A stretch of DNA of 64,000 nucleotides from Fimbriimonadales bacterium (lineage in GTDB: Bacteria > Armatimonadota > Fimbriimonadia > Fimbriimonadales > ATM1), in assembly GCA_035559795.1 (NCBI GenBank), contig DATMAR010000007.1, positions 1-64,000 of the forward strand, in the 5' to 3' direction. Below, in pieces: positions 35,264-44,491 of this stretch; position 1 is the stretch's first letter; the number at the start of each line of letters is the position of its first letter. The notes under the pieces were generated by a model. It was not told where the DNA came from, made no database searches, and worked only from the letters and a program-made list of their open reading frames with translations. The position numbers and the translations under genes were made by a program.

Positions 35264-37330
35264 TTAGCGAATAAAATTCCTTACCGCAACGACCTCTCGA
35301 ACGGTCACTGCTTGTGCGTCCGTATATCCCCCCCCTGGATAGCGGCGAACCGTCAATTCGACGACCATTTGTTGAGCCGTGCTGTAGTCCACCGTTATAG
35401 AATCTTCGGGTTTATTCATTTGGAAATCCACCGAGATGACGATGTTTCCATCCGGCAACGGGGCATTCTGGTCGGAATTGAATTCGATATATCCCTTCTT
35501 ATATTGGGGAAGAATATACGTCGCCACATCGCTATTCGTGCTCGGGTCGGGCAAACCTAAAAGCGTCCAATTCGGCTCCGGTAAGTCCACGTAATTGATT
35601 CGATACTGATTGATTCCCGGTTTTTGTGTAATTGCGACTCTCGAATATCGTATCGGATTACCGTAATTCGGACCGGGTCTTTGGTCAGGAGCAATCACGA
35701 TCTCACTTCCGGGGACGATATGCGCATCGAGCGTCCATCCCTTATAACTCGTTCCCAGCGGATTGAAATCGTCGGGTTGCAATCCGGTTAAGGAGCGCAA
35801 ATCGATGAAGCGTCTTCCCTTCTCTTTCGCATCCTGCGAAGCCCCCCCTGTCGCGCTATTTTGCCAACCCGTGAGGTTGTTGTTCGCAACGGCTGTGCTT
35901 ACCGTCGGAACGTACCCTAATGCGTCTTTAATCGGAAAACTCATCTTCACCAAACCTCTCCGATAATCCACGGAATAAAGCACTAATTCCATCGCTCCTA
36001 ACGTGGAAGGTTTCGGGAAAACGTGAGGTCCGATTCTTCCGGTACCCGTTAATGTCTCGTTCAGATATTTCGTCATCTCGAAAACGAGATCGCCATCGTT
36101 AAATTCATCCACATCCTGCGTCGGATTGAATACGACCGTTTCGATTTCGAAGATCTCGAAAGGATTCACCCCCCCGCTCGGTTGACGATAGCGTGTAAGA
36201 AAATACGGGTCTATGCGAAAATCACCGCGAAATACTCGTAAGATGGAATCCTGCGACCACGCTATCATCTCTGTTTCGAAATATTCCGATGCATGCCGAG
36301 TTTTGTAATCCGTGATTTCGACACCGCTTCGAAGCACTTTATTTCCTGTTGCCGATTCGTTCGTAACCTTCATCGGCGAAAAACGAACCAACGAACGAAC
36401 GCGTAAAACCTCGGTATTTGCTTGATAGGGATAGGGGTCGTAAATTCCTTCCCGTGTAGATTCATCTATCGAAGCGACCAACATATCGTCTCGGATATCG
36501 TGCGAAACTATGGTTGCGATCCGCATCCAATTCGCCAAACGAGCACGATGCGCTGCGAGGTTGTCTATCGGCTGTCTCGGGTTGTAAAGAAAGAAACCAG
36601 GGTCGTCAATGATAGGTCTGCCTTGATTGTCCACAGCGAAAAACGCGGTGTTCGGCACGTATTGACCAGCAGCAGGATCCCAAACGTACGGAGCGACCTG
36701 AGCGTGATACAACACGTAAAGATTTTCCGTGCGATTCGCTGCAGCCGTGAGAGCATCACCGAACACATTGATTTCGTGAGGATTCAAATAGTCTCGCAAA
36801 GGGTCTTTCAAACCAATCCAATAACGAGTGATTACGGTTCCAGGGGCGAGGGGAAGTACGATTTGTCCGATCGGAGCTTTGAGAGTCGGGTCTTCTTTTC
36901 CTCTTCCTGGATTGATGAGCGCACCGTTCGCTCCAACGAGACCTGGGTCTCCCTTCGCGGGTTCGATGAAATCGAGTTTTGCGCCGGAGAGATACACGCT
37001 TCCATATCCTAAAAACTGTTTCGAATTCGCATCACGAATCGGCACTTGCACTTCGATGGATGCAGAGGGTGCTGCATTATCGAAAACCGCCGCTGCAATG
37101 GTGAGTTCGTTTCGAATTTTTTCGACAATTAACCTTGCGCGGTTTTGCGCCGATGCGAAGGCTTGACCCGCCTGTGTCAAGCGCATACCTTGAATGAGAG
37201 GAATCGAAATCAACGCAAGAAGCACCGTCAAAATCGCCATGACGATGAGCAATTCGATGAGTGTAAAACCGTAATGTCGTTTCGGTTCCGTTACTCTATT
37301 CCGTTTTTCGAAAGATGACATCATTTTCAT
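35264..37330 (-). CDS. Large PilW-like minor pilin
   Basis: After a leader of about 21 residues comes the class III signal YGFTLIELLIVMAILTVLLA, with cleavage expected after Gly and Glu at +5. The helix continues into QAGQAFASAQNRARLIVEKIRNEL, the PilW/PulJ pattern. The C-terminal 600 residues are beta-rich with no family I can name. Total length is 688 residues against about 200-350 for usual PilW. The ribosome site GAGGAGGG lies 14 bases before the ATG and is part of a 21-base tandem duplication (37332-37373). It follows the PilV-like gene directly. Confidence 0.78.
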   Translation of the reverse strand: MKMMSSFEKRNRVTEPKRHYGFTLIELLIVMAILTVLLALISIPLIQGMRLTQAGQAFASAQNRARLIVEKIRNELTIAAAVFDNAAPSASIEVQVPIRDANSKQFLGYGSVYLSGAKLDFIEPAKGDPGLVGANGALINPGRGKEDPTLKAPIGQIVLPLAPGTVITRYWIGLKDPLRDYLNPHEINVFGDALTAAANRTENLYVLYHAQVAPYVWDPAAGQYVPNTAFFAVDNQGRPIIDDPGFFLYNPRQPIDNLAAHRARLANWMRIATIVSHDIRDDMLVASIDESTREGIYDPYPYQANTEVLRVRSLVRFSPMKVTNESATGNKVLRSGVEITDYKTRHASEYFETEMIAWSQDSILRVFRGDFRIDPYFLTRYRQPSGGVNPFEIFEIETVVFNPTQDVDEFNDGDLVFEMTKYLNETLTGTGRIGPHVFPKPSTLGAMELVLYSVDYRRGLVKMSFPIKDALGYVPTVSTAVANNNLTGWQNSATGGASQDAKEKGRRFIDLRSLTGLQPDDFNPLGTSYKGWTLDAHIVPGSEIVIAPDQRPGPNYGNPIRYSRVAITQKPGINQYRINYVDLPEPNWTLLGLPDPSTNSDVATYILPQYKKGYIEFNSDQNAPLPDGNIVISVDFQMNKPEDSITVDYSTAQQMVVELTVRRYPGGGYTDAQAVTVREVVAVRNFIR

Positions 37331-37331
37331 A

Positions 37332-37373
37332 ATTTATAAAGCGTCCCTCCTCATTTATAAAGCGTCCCTCCTC
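37332..37373. repeat. Perfect 21-base tandem duplication covering a stop codon and ribosome site
   Basis: The unit beginning ATTTATAAAGCG and ending CCCTCCTC occurs twice in direct succession. On the minus strand each copy contains GAGGAGGG, the Shine-Dalgarno of the PilW-like gene, and the upstream copy also encodes the last codons and stop of the PilV-like gene. Confidence 0.95.
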
Positions 37374-39367
37374 GAAAGATAACTTTCTACGATTACATAC
37401 CGCCATTTTTCCGTCCAACGGTCATGCAGAAACATACGTTCTTGAATGTCGTTGGCAGTGTTTCCAGGGACGTCTTCTTTGCGGTCTGTGTTCCATAACA
37501 CTCTCGCACGCACCGTTGCGCCAGCGACACCACGCACGGCATAACCATAAGTTTGCCAATCGAATGTGTCCGCACTCGCATCCACATCCGTGATGTCTAT
37601 ATAAGGAAGGTTCGGAGTATCTTGCGGACGAGGTGCTCGAATCAAAAAATCTTGATCGCGCATCGTTTTCAAAACACCATCCGCCCAATACCAAATCTCG
37701 CGTATCGTGACTTTGCTTCCGAGTTCGCACCAAGGAAAGTAAACACGAGTGGGGAGACCTGCGAGGTTGCTGTCCCACCCCCCCACATAACATTCGCCGA
37801 CTCCCAACTGGTCACCTGGCAAATAGGAACCTACGATACGAAATCTCGCTGAAGCCTTGAGTACTTGAACCGCCCAATCGTTATGAGCTTGGTATAACAC
37901 GCGGAAATTTCTTCCCGCAGGATTGATTCCCGTAATGGGCGATTGAGATGTCCCGGGGGGGAGAATCGTAATGGATTGCGCCAAATCTTCTTGATTCTGC
38001 GGGGGGGGATTGAATGGACTGCCTAAAGAAATCGTTCCACGCAAATAATCAATTTTATAACTCCTGCCCTCACTCCAATTATTCGGATTCACGAACGGAA
38101 GCACGAGCCCCCCCGTTTCTAAATCGATTACGGCGACGTCCATTTGGACGAAGTTTCCTGTGCCATCCGGGAAGGGGATGCCTAAGCCGGGATAACGTCG
38201 CTGGTCGTTTTGCAGATTCCCGATGGCTTTAATGCGTTCGAGGCTCAATTTATGGAGCGGACGCTTCGTATTGTCCGCGCGGAACTCGTCGCGAATGATA
38301 TGCCAATCCAAAACGTCGTAATTGACTTGCGCGACGAGCGGTCGCGTTCCTCTCGGGCGCGGTTCTCGATATCGATAAGCAATAGGGTTGAAAAGAAGCA
38401 TTCCCAATTCCGCATTGAGAACTTTGTATTCGTAAGGATAAGTCGGGTCGAATACGCTCGATTCGGGAATAGGGTCGAAAAGGCGATTTGCCGTAATGGA
38501 ATCTGGATCGAGTCCTCGAAATTGCCCCCCCACGCCGGCGATTGCCAACAAATCGAACGGTTTGACCGTGTTCGTAGCGGGGTCGTAATCCGCTTCTAAA
38601 GGATCGCCGAATGACGCATTTTCCGTAACGGTTACGACCTGGTCTATGACATCTACACGCTGATATCCAGTAGTCGGGTCGCTTACATAAAAACTGAAAT
38701 TGATTTTATAACGCACATCCCGACCTGCAATTCCGGGAAGCCACATTTGCGGCACTTCGTTATCGTATTTGAATTGATAAAGTGCTGGGTTTTTGATAGA
38801 CTGCCCCGCTTGGGTTTCCATCAACGGCTCACCGATCATATCGTTGCTGTAAACCAGCAAAAGATTCGGATCGTAATCGGGCCCATAAGCAATGGGGGCG
38901 AATTGCAAAATCCGCAAACACCCGAAATGATTCCCCACCTGTTTAGGAACGGGAATCGCGCCGCCGTCTCCGATGACTCTTCTGAATCGGTTCGCATCGT
39001 TATAGTAGCGCCAGAAGACGTCTTTATTATCCACATCGATATAACCGTCTTCGTCGATGATCCCCCCCGCACCGAGAGTGAACGGAGATACGGTCGCATC
39101 TGCAACGAGTTGCCAAACATCGTTTCCGCCAATGTTCACGACGTTGTATCGCACGGCGAGAATTTGCAATGGAAGATTTTCTGCGTTTCTCTCTAAACGG
39201 TCTATCTCCCTTCTCGCCAATGCCTGCGCTTTAGCGTAATCCCTACTCAGCGAGAGTGTAAAAAATCCTCTCGGATAGATTCGTATAAAAGTAAGAATGC
39301 CTACCGCCAAAACGACGATAACCACCAGCAACTCGATAAGAGTGAGTGCTCTCGCTCTACGATTCAT
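37355..39367 (-). CDS. Large PilV-like minor pilin
   Basis: The prepilin signal is MNRRARALTLIELLVVIVVLAVGILTF cut in two: basic leader MNRRARA, then LTLIELLVVIVVLAV with Glu at +5. The residue before the cleavage site is Ala rather than the preferred Gly. The helix passes into SLSRDYAKAQALARREIDRLE, typical of PilV/PulI. The other 620 residues are beta-rich and unassigned, making it 670 residues in all, several times the normal size. The C-terminus (SRRDAL-stop) is encoded by the 21-base tandem duplication. It heads the PilV-W-X-propeller series after the smaller pseudopilin gene. Confidence 0.78.
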   Translation of the reverse strand: MNRRARALTLIELLVVIVVLAVGILTFIRIYPRGFFTLSLSRDYAKAQALARREIDRLERNAENLPLQILAVRYNVVNIGGNDVWQLVADATVSPFTLGAGGIIDEDGYIDVDNKDVFWRYYNDANRFRRVIGDGGAIPVPKQVGNHFGCLRILQFAPIAYGPDYDPNLLLVYSNDMIGEPLMETQAGQSIKNPALYQFKYDNEVPQMWLPGIAGRDVRYKINFSFYVSDPTTGYQRVDVIDQVVTVTENASFGDPLEADYDPATNTVKPFDLLAIAGVGGQFRGLDPDSITANRLFDPIPESSVFDPTYPYEYKVLNAELGMLLFNPIAYRYREPRPRGTRPLVAQVNYDVLDWHIIRDEFRADNTKRPLHKLSLERIKAIGNLQNDQRRYPGLGIPFPDGTGNFVQMDVAVIDLETGGLVLPFVNPNNWSEGRSYKIDYLRGTISLGSPFNPPPQNQEDLAQSITILPPGTSQSPITGINPAGRNFRVLYQAHNDWAVQVLKASARFRIVGSYLPGDQLGVGECYVGGWDSNLAGLPTRVYFPWCELGSKVTIREIWYWADGVLKTMRDQDFLIRAPRPQDTPNLPYIDITDVDASADTFDWQTYGYAVRGVAGATVRARVLWNTDRKEDVPGNTANDIQERMFLHDRWTEKWRYVIVESYLSRRDAL

Positions 39368-39418
39368 GTTTCCTCTTTTTAAAAATCACTCCGCATTGTT
39401 AATTTCAAAATCACGAGA

Positions 39419-40291
39419 CTACGGGTTTTGATTGAACCTCCACGATTTGAAATAAAGTTGCTGTGAATCCGCAGGCTTTACGGTTCCGGAAAGCAGAAGC
39501 ACTAAATCTGCATTTTCTCGACGCGGCACTTTCACATTCGAATAACCGGGATAGTTCACCGTCGGGTCAATTTGATAGGGGAGACGGTACATGTTGTTCC
39601 AGGTTACGACGGTGGTTTCATCGGGTTCGTTGTATCCCAATTGGCGAGGGTTATCGTTCGGCCCCCCACCCAAAAGCAATCCCTGCTGTGTCCAAAACAG
39701 CGTGTAGCGCAGTTCGTATCGCAATGCGTTCGGAGGGATGGTTCCGCAACTTACCGGACGGTATTCCGGTGAAACATCGTACGTATCCCAAGTATAAAAC
39801 TGCGCGGGGTCGTCTTGTGTATAAAGCCCTTCGGTGAGAAATGTCGGGTCTATTCCTAAATGCTTATAAAGCACCACGTCCGTAGGTCCGAAGGCTTGGT
39901 AATCGTTCGGATTTCCTGGATCGCTTTCGGGGTCTCTCTCTGGCCAACATGCGTTGGTAATCGAGAAACGGTCAGCATCGTTCATCACGCTCTTGAAAAC
40001 GTCAGCATCCTTGACGCGACTTTTATATAAATAGGCACGGGCGAGCCTGTCCACAGGTAGTTGCTGGCCCTGCTTGTACTCCACAACCTGCAAAAGAAGA
40101 GGCGGATACCCCCCTTGGTCCGTTTGGTAGAGTTTCAAAGCCGAATGCAGGGTCTGCATATTCGACATATCGGCTGACCTCTTCGCCGCCGTTTTCACCC
40201 TCTGAAATACGGGGAAAAGAATCGCCGCCAAAATCGCGATAATGGCAATGACGGTCAAAAGTTCAATTAATGTAAAGCCATGTTTACGCAT
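39419..40291 (-). CDS. Type II/IV pseudopilin (GspG/H-like)
   Basis: The class III signal MRKHGFTLIELLTVIAIIAI with Gly before Phe and Glu at +5 continues into LAAILFPVFQRVKTAAKRSADMSNMQTLHSALKLYQTDQGGYPP, here described as the pseudopilin helix plus the alpha-beta loop of GspG/DUF1559-type proteins. I chose ATG 40291 because GGAGG lies five bases upstream and the leader is then the standard five residues; the longer frame to 40429 has no support. The mature part (about 285 residues) contains several Tyr/Pro-rich segments. It follows the prepilin peptidase gene. Confidence 0.85.
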   Translation of the reverse strand: MRKHGFTLIELLTVIAIIAILAAILFPVFQRVKTAAKRSADMSNMQTLHSALKLYQTDQGGYPPLLLQVVEYKQGQQLPVDRLARAYLYKSRVKDADVFKSVMNDADRFSITNACWPERDPESDPGNPNDYQAFGPTDVVLYKHLGIDPTFLTEGLYTQDDPAQFYTWDTYDVSPEYRPVSCGTIPPNALRYELRYTLFWTQQGLLLGGGPNDNPRQLGYNEPDETTVVTWNNMYRLPYQIDPTVNYPGYSNVKVPRRENADLVLLLSGTVKPADSQQLYFKSWRFNQNP

Positions 40292-40438
40292 GTATGCCTC
40301 CGCGGGAGTACGTACTCTTTTTGTTTGACAGAGTGATTTTCCAGGTTGTTCCCTGAAGATTTCGACTTTTTGGTTTTTCTCCCTTTTAGTTTTCCCCATT
40401 TTATCCACATATGCCCTGCCCCGTTTCATTAGAACTCT

Positions 40439-41461
40439 TCACGAACCCCCCATAACCCAATCCCAGTATCTTCTTACGAGCCCGAGCATTTGCTCTTCGA
40501 AGAGGATTGTTAAGATTGCGCTCATAGCCAAATAGGGACCGAATGGGATGGTAGTGGGACCTGGTACCCAATCCTCGCTCTCTTCACCCTCCGCTTCTTC
40601 TTGCACTCCGAACCACCACCGGTCGAATTTTGAGAAGAAAAAGCCAATAACATCCAGCCCGAACACGTATCCGATCCCGCATTTCATAAGGCTTCCGATT
40701 GGCTCTGGGGGCTCTGGAACTTCCTCACCCTCTACCTCTACGGTTTCTTTCGGCGAAAGGAGAAGGAGCAATCCTCCGAGCAGAGCACCGAGCGCGATAG
40801 ACAACCCGAATGCCAGGAATTCTGCTGGGAAGAATAAAAGAGCACCGATTCCTCGAGCCAATTTGATATCTCCGTGCCCCATAGCATCCTTTCGAAAAAC
40901 TATTCTTCCGGCTAAAGCGACAACAAAAAAAATCAACCCACCGAAGAAGGCACCTACTATTGAGGAAGGCACGTTCCAACCTCCGATGAGTGTGAATGCG
41001 CTGGCCGAACCATCTAACCAAAGCCAAACGTTATAAGCGATTCCTACCAAGAGAAGAAAAACATTGAGCGAATCCGGAATGGTGAAGGTGGCAAGGTCAA
41101 TGAAAAGAACGGCTATCAGAGCAGAACTTGCAAGAGCAAAGGCGACGAATCCTATGGGATCGGAAGCGGCGACCAAGTATTTCCACCAAAGCGCCCCCCA
41201 AACGATCGCTGTAATGAATTCGACGACGAAATATCTCCAAGAAATTTTCGCCTTACAATAACGACACCGCGCACGAAACACTAAGAAACTGAGTAAAGGA
41301 ACCAGGTCGAGAACACCGAGAGGATGATTGCAATGAGGACAATGGCTGGAAGGTGCTATGAGAGACATCTTGCGCGGGAGACGATAAATTACGACATTGA
41401 GAAAACTCCCGATAAAGGCTCCAATAATGAATCCGACCAACGAAGTCCATTCCCAGAACAT
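40439..41461 (-). CDS. pilD: Prepilin peptidase (type IV leader peptidase, A24)
   Basis: PilD cuts the leader of prepilins and pseudopilins and N-methylates the new end. The 340 residues show GAFIGSFLNVVIYRLPR, the zinc tetracysteine CPHC...CRYC, and the two catalytic Asp motifs FIDLATFTIPD and MGHGDIKLA. Hydrophobic helices number about eight. The usual C-terminal IPFGPYLA motif is present, but about 75 extra residues rich in Glu (ETVEVEGEEVPEPPEP and QEEAEGEESEDW) are inserted just before it. The start ATG 41461 fits the first helix. Confidence 0.93.
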   Translation of the reverse strand: MFWEWTSLVGFIIGAFIGSFLNVVIYRLPRKMSLIAPSSHCPHCNHPLGVLDLVPLLSFLVFRARCRYCKAKISWRYFVVEFITAIVWGALWWKYLVAASDPIGFVAFALASSALIAVLFIDLATFTIPDSLNVFLLLVGIAYNVWLWLDGSASAFTLIGGWNVPSSIVGAFFGGLIFFVVALAGRIVFRKDAMGHGDIKLARGIGALLFFPAEFLAFGLSIALGALLGGLLLLLSPKETVEVEGEEVPEPPEPIGSLMKCGIGYVFGLDVIGFFFSKFDRWWFGVQEEAEGEESEDWVPGPTTIPFGPYLAMSAILTILFEEQMLGLVRRYWDWVMGGS

Positions 41462-41520
41462 GTAAGCCGAAAGTAAGACGACACAGAGGTAACGTATGAC
41501 GCTTTTTTCCTCGTATTACT

Positions 41521-41901
41521 CGTTCCCAAACTCTGTTTGGGAACGTTATTTCGGTTAGGAGGGGGAGTAGTCTTTTTCAAAAGAAATTTGCGTTAGTTTT
41601 TTGGACCCCCTCCTTAATGGTTCCCCCTGCTTACGCAAGGGGAACCGTTTTATGAAAATGACATCGATTTTTTTACTCGTTCCCAAACTCCGTTTGGGAA
41701 CGTTATTTCGGTTCTTTCGAGCGAGCTCAGAAATGAGTATTTTGCTTTTATGTAAGATAACTAAATGCTTTATGCAGCAGATAAAAGCCTCAACTGCAGG
41801 AGCAGTTGAGGCATATGAAGTTCTTCTTGCTTATGTAAGATAACTAAAACGCTTTGTGCAGCAGACAAAGCCTCAACAGCTCCCGCTGTTGAGGCATATG
41901 A
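41521..41901. repeat. Nest of palindromic repeats between pilC and pilD
   Basis: Family A (GTTCCCAAAC/GTTTGGGAAC) lies at 41521-41545 and 41678-41702. Family C (CCCCCTCC...GGTTCCCCCTGC...GCAAGGGGAACC) lies at 41606-41646. Family B (GCCTCAACxGC/GCxGTTGAGGC) lies at 41788-41812 and 41870-41895. The two B copies are embedded in a longer direct repeat of about 70 bases (41750-41818 and 41831-41901) starting TTATGTAAGATAACTAAA. The 520-base gap 41462-41981 holds no gene. Confidence 0.9.
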
Positions 41902-41917
41902 AATGGGATGGTTATTT

Positions 41918-41950
41918 AAAAAATAAGGACAGACAAAGCATGTCTGTCCT
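41918..41950 (-). terminator. Rho-independent terminator after pilC
   Basis: On the minus strand AGGACAGAC and GTCTGTCCT pair perfectly around ATGCTTT and are followed by TATTTTTT. It closes the pilB-pilT-pilC transcript ahead of the repeat nest and pilD. Confidence 0.8.
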
Positions 41951-41957
41951 ATCTTTG

Positions 41958-41989
41958 ATAAACTTATCCTTTACAATAAACTTATCCTT
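41958..41989. repeat. Tandem duplication (18-base period) across the pilC stop
   Basis: ATAAACTTATCCTT occurs at 41958-41971 and 41976-41989. The second copy contains the pilC stop codon (41982-41984), so the duplication copied the gene's end. Confidence 0.9.
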
Positions 41990-43208
41990 GCAATGCGTCG
42001 CCTTGCGAAAGGTTTTGCACGGCTTGAATCAGCGGCAAAAACATCGAAATCACGATGAAGCCGACGATGAAGCCAAGAATCACAATCAGAACCGGTTCGA
42101 GAGCCGCTGTCAAACTCGCAAGGGTCGCTTCCACTTCACCCTCGTAGAAGTCCGCAATCTTTTGCAACATGTAATCCAAAGAACCGGATTCTTCTCCGAC
42201 ACTGATCATATGCACGACCATCGGAGGGAATTGACGGCTTCGTTCCAAAGGTTCACCGATGCGTTCACCTTCGCGGATTCTCGAGCGTGCTTCCATCACC
42301 GCATCGGAAATGATGTGATTTCCGACTACTCCTGCGGTCGTTTCCATCGCTTGAAGAATCGGAACACCAGAAGCGAGTAAGGTGCCCAAAGTTCGGCTGA
42401 ATCTCGCCAAACAAATTTTGTGGTGCAGTTTTCCGAAAATAGGAACTTTGAGTTTCAATCTATCCACCACGCGACGCCCGAAATGCGTATTCACGAATGC
42501 TTTCCAAACAATCAAAAACAGAATCAAGCCGCCGATGAGGAAATACCATTTCGTCGTGATGAAGTTGCTGATATCGATGAGAAGTTTCGTTGCGGCAGGA
42601 AGTTCTTTGATTCCCAAATCGGTGAAAACTTCTACGAAACGAGGAATGATGAAGGACACCAGGAAAATCACGATACCTAGCGCGAAAAATATAACGATCG
42701 TGGGATAAGTCAATGCCGAACGAATCTTGCGGCGCAGTTCCACGTCTTTTTCCAAAAACTGACTCAGACGTTGTAATGCCTCTTCCAATACACCGCCTAC
42801 TTCTCCTGCGCGAATCAAACCGATAAACAAATTACTGAAAGCTTTGGGATGACGCTGCATTGCGCGGCTCAGAGATTCCCCCCCCTCGACTCGCTCACCG
42901 ACGTCGAGGATGATTTTTTTCAAACGAGGGTCTGTCGTTTGCTGAGCCAAAACGTCTAAACAGCGCACCAACGAAACGCCAGCATCTACCATCGTAGAAA
43001 ACTGGCGACAAAATAGTGCGAGGTTGGTGAGTTTTACTCTTCCAAAACTTTTCGGACGTGAGCGTCTTCCTTTCAGCAACTGGACTTCGAGGATTTGCAT
43101 GTCCTGTTCGCTAAAACGTTTGCGAAGGACTTCCTCGCTGTCTGCTTCAGTTGTTCCCTTATGGATTGCTCCTGATGCATCTCGATAGGTGTATGCATAA
43201 ACCGGCAT
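41982..43208 (-). CDS. pilC: Pilus platform protein PilC/GspF
   Basis: PilC is the inner-membrane platform on which PilB and PilT act. The 408 residues start MPVYAYTYRDASG and contain two GspF domains (LALFCRQFSTMVDAGVSLVR at about 62-81; LARFSRTLGTLLASGVPILQ at about 265-284), with membrane helices near 170-190, 220-240 and 380-400. Length and motif duplication are typical. It follows pilT with a 23-base gap. The terminal codons lie in a short tandem duplication. Confidence 0.95.
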   Translation of the reverse strand: MPVYAYTYRDASGAIHKGTTEADSEEVLRKRFSEQDMQILEVQLLKGRRSRPKSFGRVKLTNLALFCRQFSTMVDAGVSLVRCLDVLAQQTTDPRLKKIILDVGERVEGGESLSRAMQRHPKAFSNLFIGLIRAGEVGGVLEEALQRLSQFLEKDVELRRKIRSALTYPTIVIFFALGIVIFLVSFIIPRFVEVFTDLGIKELPAATKLLIDISNFITTKWYFLIGGLILFLIVWKAFVNTHFGRRVVDRLKLKVPIFGKLHHKICLARFSRTLGTLLASGVPILQAMETTAGVVGNHIISDAVMEARSRIREGERIGEPLERSRQFPPMVVHMISVGEESGSLDYMLQKIADFYEGEVEATLASLTAALEPVLIVILGFIVGFIVISMFLPLIQAVQNLSQGDALQG

Positions 43209-43231
43209 AGTTTTGTCTCCTTAATAAAGGG

Positions 43232-44431
43232 TTATCGTAACCTTCCTGGGGTTTGACCAGCGCCGACCGTGACGGTTTGAGGCGTTTGCACCATCTTCTT
43301 GAATTCGTCTGGGTTGATGGCACGACTGATTGCGTCCTCGTAGGTGATAAAGCCTTTGAGGTACAGGTCGCGCAAGTTTTGGTCCATGCTTTGCATACCT
43401 ACAGCAGCGCTCGTCTGTATCATTGACGGAATTTGGTGAGTTTTGTTCTCACGAATCAAGTTTCGGATAGCAGGAGTACAAATCATGACCTCCACAGCAG
43501 GGATTCGCCCCGGAGAGCCCGCACGTGGTAGAAGTTGTTGAGAAATTACGGCTTGAAGGTTGTTCGCCAACTGGATTCTAATTTGTTCCTGCTGGCCAGG
43601 AGGGAAGACGTCAATAATACGGTCAATAGATTCTGCCGAGTTGTTCGTGTGCAAAGTTGCAAAGACGAGGTGTCCCGTTTCTGCGGCAGTAATCGCTAAG
43701 GCTATCGTTTCGACGTCGCGCATTTCACCAACGAGAATCACGTCTGGGTCTTCACGAAGGCACGCTCTTAACGCTCCAGCGAATGACTTCGTATCTTGTC
43801 CGAGTTCTCGCTGATTGATTACGGAAAGGTTATGAGTGTGCAGATATTCGATAGGGTCCTCGATAGTGATGATATGAACGGCTTTACTTCGATTGATTTG
43901 GTTAACCATCGCAGCGAGCGTGGTCGATTTACCATGTCCAGTCGGACCTGTACAGAGTATGAGACCTCTCGGTTTTTTGCATAGTTCCTCGAGGATGGGT
44001 GGCAAGTTCAATTCACGAATCGTAGGAATTCGGTTCGGAATCAATCGAAAAGCACCGGCAATCGCCCCTTTGTCCTTGTAATAGTTCACACGAAATCGAG
44101 CGCGCTTCGGTAAGGAATAAGAAAAGTCCAACTCTAAAGTGGTTTCGAAACGCTCGATCTTGTCATCTGACAAAATCGCATAAAGCATTCGATGGGTATC
44201 CGCGGGAGATAATTTTTCGTAATTCAAACGAATTAGTTGTCCATCCACACGAATAATCGGCTCAGAGTCCGGACAGACGTGAAGGTCGGAAGCATTTTTT
44301 TCTACTGTAATGTTGAGGAGTTCATCGATATGGAGATCGTCTACGGGTTTCGGACGACCGACTCGTTCCTCTTCTTCGATGACATGCTCGACAAGACCTG
44401 GTAATTCGTAACCTAATTCTATGTTAGACAT
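43232..44431 (-). CDS. pilT: Pilus retraction ATPase PilT
   Basis: PilT is the hexameric ATPase that depolymerises pili and drives twitching. The 399 residues show an N-terminal PAS-like domain (NASDLHVCPDSEPIIRVDG), Walker A GPTGHGKST (about 162-170), Asp box ITIEDPIEYLH, Walker B PDVILVGEMRD, His box HLVFATLHTNNSAESIDR and the PilT-specific AIRNLIREN, which is needed for retraction. It has about 30 extra acidic residues at the N-terminus (ELPGLVEHVIEEEERVG). Its gene lies between pilB and pilC. Confidence 0.95.
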   Translation of the reverse strand: MSNIELGYELPGLVEHVIEEEERVGRPKPVDDLHIDELLNITVEKNASDLHVCPDSEPIIRVDGQLIRLNYEKLSPADTHRMLYAILSDDKIERFETTLELDFSYSLPKRARFRVNYYKDKGAIAGAFRLIPNRIPTIRELNLPPILEELCKKPRGLILCTGPTGHGKSTTLAAMVNQINRSKAVHIITIEDPIEYLHTHNLSVINQRELGQDTKSFAGALRACLREDPDVILVGEMRDVETIALAITAAETGHLVFATLHTNNSAESIDRIIDVFPPGQQEQIRIQLANNLQAVISQQLLPRAGSPGRIPAVEVMICTPAIRNLIRENKTHQIPSMIQTSAAVGMQSMDQNLRDLYLKGFITYEDAISRAINPDEFKKMVQTPQTVTVGAGQTPGRLR

Positions 44432-44491
44432 TCGTATTTCCTCTTACATTTTGAACGCGCGAGTTCTTATTGTACATCAAATTTCGAAACC

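Noticed and set aside
41521-41901. Repeat nest considered as a CRISPR array
   Set aside because: Repeats are of different families, spacing is irregular, units are palindromic, and no cas gene is near.
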